From assembly GCA_028817775.1 (NCBI GenBank), contig JAPPOW010000027.1:1-8486 (forward strand): a stretch of 8,486 bases of DNA, given 5' to 3'. The stretch comes from Candidatus Melainabacteria bacterium (GTDB lineage Bacteria; Cyanobacteriota; Vampirovibrionia; LMEP-6097). Positions 6,245-8,486 of the stretch are shown piece by piece. A program made the position numbers and the translations under genes. The notes under the pieces were generated by a model. That model saw nothing but the letters and a program-made list of their open reading frames with translations, was not told where the DNA came from and searched no databases. Position 1 is the stretch's first letter. Each line of letters opens with the position of its first letter.

Positions 6245-6270
6245 GTCGACTGCGTCTCCTTGCAATGACG
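6236..6270. repeat. Short GTCATTGC-type repeat at the guaB3/cobT junction
   Basis: Read on the minus strand, this 35-base sequence begins CGTCATTGCAAGGAG and ends GACGTGGCAATC. It is a diverged copy of the repeat at 1734-1767, sharing the CGTCATTGC start, AGGAG, GACG and GCAATC. It begins immediately after the guaB3 stop codon and contains both possible start codons of the cobT-like gene. Confidence 0.75.
6256..6261 (-). promoter_or_regulatory. Ribosome binding site supplied by a repeat, for the cobT-like gene
   Basis: AAGGAG on the minus strand stands 11 bases before GTG 6244. The spacing is longer than ideal but it is the strongest Shine-Dalgarno at any minus-strand start here, and it is part of the dispersed repeat. 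Confidence 0.5.
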
Positions 6271-7509
6271 CTAGCGAGATGAACCCATGCCTATTTCTTG
6301 AGCAGTCTGGAATACCTTACCTTCAGTGAGGATAGAAGGAGCAATAATAACTTCAACATCTTGCATCTCTGCAATTGTTTCAGCACCAAGAGTTGCCATT
6401 GAAACTTTGAGAGCACCAAGTAAATTCTGGCTACCATCATCACGACGAGCTGGTCCATGAATCAATTCATGGATACTACAGTGAGTACCAACTTGGATGC
6501 GTGTACCACGTGGCAAGACCGGGCTTGGAGTAGCCATACCCCAATGGAAACCTTTGGCTGGAGCTTCTAGGGTGCGAGCAAATGGCGAGCCGATCATTGT
6601 AGCGTCAGCACCGCAAGCAATTGCTTTACAGATGTCACCACCGATACCCATTCCACCGTCAGCAATGATAGGCACATAGTTACCAGTCTCTTTGTAAAAA
6701 TCTTCGCGAGCTTGACGGCAGTCAGCAATCGCTGTTGCCATCGGCACACCAATACCAAGTACACCACGAGAAGTGCAAGCTGCACCTGGTCCAATACCAA
6801 TCAGTAGACCAGCAATACCAGTGCGCATAAGCTTAAGCGCTATATTGTAATCAACACAGTTACCAACAACTACTGGGATGCTTGAGCGAGCACAGAACTC
6901 TTCAAGTTTGAGTTGAGTAGGCTTGGTATCCAGTAAATCTTTGGATTGATCTTTGTTAGCTGATTTGTGCTCAAGACCAACTACTGTCGATTGAATGACA
7001 ATGATATCAACACCAGCATCTTCTAAAATCGGTAAGTATTCATTAGCTAGGTAAGGTGCAAGCGAGACTGCAACTGGTTTAGATTTATCAGTGAAGCTAT
7101 CTTTGATTTGTTTAACCACTCTCTTGACTAACTCTGGTTTGATTGGTTCTTTGTAGATCTTTTGCATCAATTCTACAAACTCTGATTTATCAGCAAGTGA
7201 AATCTCTCTAAGTAGTTTGTCGTAATCTTCGTATCTGGTGTAAATCCCCTGCAGGTTAAGTACTGCAAGCGCTCCCTCATTGACAATGAGTCCAGCATTT
7301 TCTGGGCTAACTACTGAGTCCATGGCACTAGCGATGATTGGCACTTCAAACTTGAAATTACCAAGCTGCCAGCTGGTATCACAAAGCTCAATGTCTAAGG
7401 TGTTGCCGGTTGGTACCAGTGCAATTTCATCAAAACCATATGCACGTCTGGTAGTTTTGCCCAGACCAATCTGCATGGTTTCTTTCTCTAAACTCAATGT
7501 CGCTCCCAT
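6271..7509 (-). CDS. guaB3: GuaB3-family IMP dehydrogenase-related protein
   Basis: IMP dehydrogenases oxidise IMP to XMP with NAD+, the first committed step to GMP. GuaB3 is a paralogous branch typical of cyanobacteria and actinobacteria that lacks the regulatory CBS (Bateman) pair. The 412 residues include GKTTRRAYGFDEIALVP (17-33), PIIASAMD (57-64), the substrate-loop segment GIGPGAACTSRGVLGIG (238-254) with likely catalytic Cys245, PIIADGGMGIGGDICKAI (280-297), MIGSPFAR (305-312) and PVLPRGTRI (330-338), ending EIGMGSSR. No CBS insertion is present. ATG 7509 lacks a Shine-Dalgarno but stands six bases after an extended -10 motif. The alternative ATG at 7476 (MQIGLGK) matches the N-terminus of cyanobacterial relatives better and has the purine run GAGAAAG before it; it would leave a 33-base leader. 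The stop abuts the repeat that starts the cobT-like gene. Confidence 0.92.
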   Translation of the reverse strand: MGATLSLEKETMQIGLGKTTRRAYGFDEIALVPTGNTLDIELCDTSWQLGNFKFEVPIIASAMDSVVSPENAGLIVNEGALAVLNLQGIYTRYEDYDKLLREISLADKSEFVELMQKIYKEPIKPELVKRVVKQIKDSFTDKSKPVAVSLAPYLANEYLPILEDAGVDIIVIQSTVVGLEHKSANKDQSKDLLDTKPTQLKLEEFCARSSIPVVVGNCVDYNIALKLMRTGIAGLLIGIGPGAACTSRGVLGIGVPMATAIADCRQAREDFYKETGNYVPIIADGGMGIGGDICKAIACGADATMIGSPFARTLEAPAKGFHWGMATPSPVLPRGTRIQVGTHCSIHELIHGPARRDDGSQNLLGALKVSMATLGAETIAEMQDVEVIIAPSILTEGKVFQTAQEIGMGSSR

Positions 7510-7515
7510 GGGACA

Positions 7516-7524
7516 ATTCTAGCA
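7516..7524 (-). promoter_or_regulatory. Candidate extended -10 element before guaB3
   Basis: On the minus strand TGC-TAGAAT is followed by exactly six bases and the ATG at 7509. It closely resembles TGC-TAACAT before 3078. The expected start site coincides with ATG 7509, so either the message is leaderless or the real start is ATG 7476 behind a 33-base leader. No -35 box is evident. Confidence 0.45.
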
Positions 7525-7532
7525 AATAATAC

Positions 7533-7626
7533 GTCATCCTGAGCCCTTTGGGCGTCAGGATCCCATAACTTTTACGCAAATTTTGGGAGGTCCTGACGTC
7601 ACAGCAGAGCTGTTCCTCAGGATGAC
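7533..7626. repeat. Cloverleaf-like palindromic repeat, copy B
   Basis: This is the second copy of the element at 357-446, 94 bases long, lying between the DUF2156 stop and the guaB3 start. The outer arms are GTCATCCTGAG (7533-7543) and CTCAGGATGAC (7616-7626). The central stem is CGTCAGGA (7553-7560) with TCCTGACG (7591-7598) around a 30-base loop. The mini-hairpins are GCCC-TTT-GGGC (7543-7553) and ACAGC-AGA-GCTGT (7601-7613). The orientation is inverted relative to copy A: B's left arm matches the reverse complement of A's right arm at 22 of 24 positions. In both copies the same end points toward a gene with an extended -10 motif. It may also help terminate the DUF2156 transcript. Confidence 0.85.
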
Positions 7627-7643
7627 AAACGATTTTATATTTT

Positions 7644-8486
7644 CTATACTTTGTTAAGCACTGTATTGATGGTCATTGCTAGCTTTGGCAGGCTAGGTGC
7701 ATCCTTATATATCAAATATCTAGGCTCCCAGCTATCAGCAAATTTGGATTTGAAAACCTTGAGTCCAATATAGTTAAACAAGAAATTGAGGCGCTGGAAT
7801 AAATTATGGATGGCTTTTTCTTCAAAGCTGGCACGCTCGTGTTCATGGAAACCAGCCATTGGCGCCATGCCAATATTAACTGACTTATAGCCGAGCTCTT
7901 GCATCTTAAGAATATACTGCACGAATAAGTAATCCATCACTCCACTAGGCGCTTCTTTGGATTTGCGCATCAAATCAAGTCCCATCTCTCCTTCTTTATA
8001 AGAAGGGATTATATTCAAGAATGCCACAATCAAACCTTCTTCATTTTCAACTGTCATCACAGGATGAGACTGAATATAGCTATCTTGATAGTAACCAAGT
8101 GAGAAGCCACGCTCTCTGTGCCCTGGTTCCATCAACCAATCATGGCTAATTTGTTTGAGCCTGACAAGCACTCTATCAGGCAGTGGTGCATCATAATAAT
8201 TAATTGAGTAACCAAGTTTCTCTAGTTTACGGATTCTATTACGAAAGTCTTTTTTCTTGGGACCAACCAAGTCAAAAGTTTCAAGGTTTACTATGGCATC
8301 ATCACCAATCTTAAGCTTCCTAAAACCTAATCGCTCAAAGATTTCTAAGTTGTATTCTGTGGTCTGGAAAAAACTAAGCTGCCAGTCATGTTGGCTGCAA
8401 AACTCGGCAAAATTATGGATCAATTCTTCAAGTTCTTCTTTTGGTCCAATTGGATCACCAAGTACAATAATGCTATCGGCTTCAAT
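7644..8486 (-). CDS. DUF2156 / phosphatidylglycerol lysyltransferase-type protein, N-terminus cut by window edge
   Basis: The minus-strand frame is open to the window edge, leaving 280 visible C-terminal residues. A TTG at 8423 is internal, because conserved sequence (IIVLGDPIGP, visible residues 6-15) precedes it. Other family blocks are RNRIRKLEKLGY (82-93), GLDLMRKSKEAPSGVMDYLF (170-189 approx.), NIGMAPMAG (204-212) and WEPRYL (253-258). This is the tandem-GNAT DUF2156 domain, which in MprF/LysX-type proteins transfers an aminoacyl group from tRNA to phosphatidylglycerol on the inner face of the membrane, altering surface charge. Whether the missing part holds MprF-like membrane segments or the protein is a stand-alone soluble domain cannot be seen, so no symbol is given. 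It is co-oriented with guaB3, but a repeat separates them. Confidence 0.88.
   Translation of the reverse strand: MEADSIIVLGDPIGPKEELEELIHNFAEFCSQHDWQLSFFQTTEYNLEIFERLGFRKLKIGDDAIVNLETFDLVGPKKKDFRNRIRKLEKLGYSINYYDAPLPDRVLVRLKQISHDWLMEPGHRERGFSLGYYQDSYIQSHPVMTVENEEGLIVAFLNIIPSYKEGEMGLDLMRKSKEAPSGVMDYLFVQYILKMQELGYKSVNIGMAPMAGFHEHERASFEEKAIHNLFQRLNFLFNYIGLKVFKSKFADSWEPRYLIYKDAPSLPKLAMTINTVLNKV

Noticed and set aside
6185..6275. Cobalamin riboswitch near the cobT-like gene
   Set aside because: The gap to guaB3 is essentially zero and is filled by the short repeat. No B12-box-like sequence or room for the aptamer exists.
1..8486. Defence system, toxin-antitoxin pair, prophage, CRISPR array or autonomous transposon
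   Set aside because: All substantial frames are explained by metabolic, redox or lipid-modifying families. No nuclease, integrase, transposase, phage protein or regularly spaced direct repeats were seen.

Overview
The window (8,486 bp, clearly AT-leaning) reads as chromosomal housekeeping DNA from a bacterium that is probably related to the cyanobacteria. Two genes point that way. One is a GuaB3-type IMP dehydrogenase-like protein that matches cyanobacterial family members as I remember them almost motif for motif. The other is a CobT-like protein of the UPF0284 type, known from cyanobacteria and archaea. No photosynthesis gene is present, so a non-photosynthetic cyanobacterial relative (Melainabacteria/Vampirovibrionia or a neighbouring lineage) is a reasonable but unproven guess.

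Layout. At the left edge lies the 5' part of a DCC-family (DUF393) thiol-disulfide oxidoreductase gene on the minus strand. It is divergent from a plus-strand run of five genes: a DUF309 protein, cysD, cysN, an unusual beta-ketoacyl synthase and trpC (480-5147). The divergent gap holds a cloverleaf-like palindromic repeat. DUF309 and cysD overlap by four bases, and the later junctions are 57, 31 and 9 bases long. The right half is on the minus strand. A DUF2156 (phosphatidylglycerol lysyltransferase-type) gene enters from the right edge, followed by a second copy of the cloverleaf repeat, guaB3 and the cobT-like gene. The two runs converge at 5147/5228.

Function. CysD and CysN together form ATP sulfurylase, which activates sulfate to APS. 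TrpC makes indole-3-glycerol phosphate for tryptophan. GuaB3 belongs to guanine nucleotide metabolism, and the CobT-like protein belongs to assembly of the lower ligand of cobamides. The ketoacyl synthase has no fatty-acid partner gene nearby, so its product is unknown. I see no defence system, prophage, transposase, CRISPR array, rRNA or tRNA.

The most unusual content is non-coding. Three classes of short palindromic, MITE-like repeats sit at gene boundaries. Some of them enter the reading frames: the cobT-like gene appears to take its Shine-Dalgarno and start codon from one repeat and its last 16 or so codons plus stop from another. Separately, three genes without a usable Shine-Dalgarno (DUF309, ketoacyl synthase, guaB3) all have an extended -10 motif, TGn-TAnnnT, exactly six bases before the start codon. 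That suggests leaderless transcripts.
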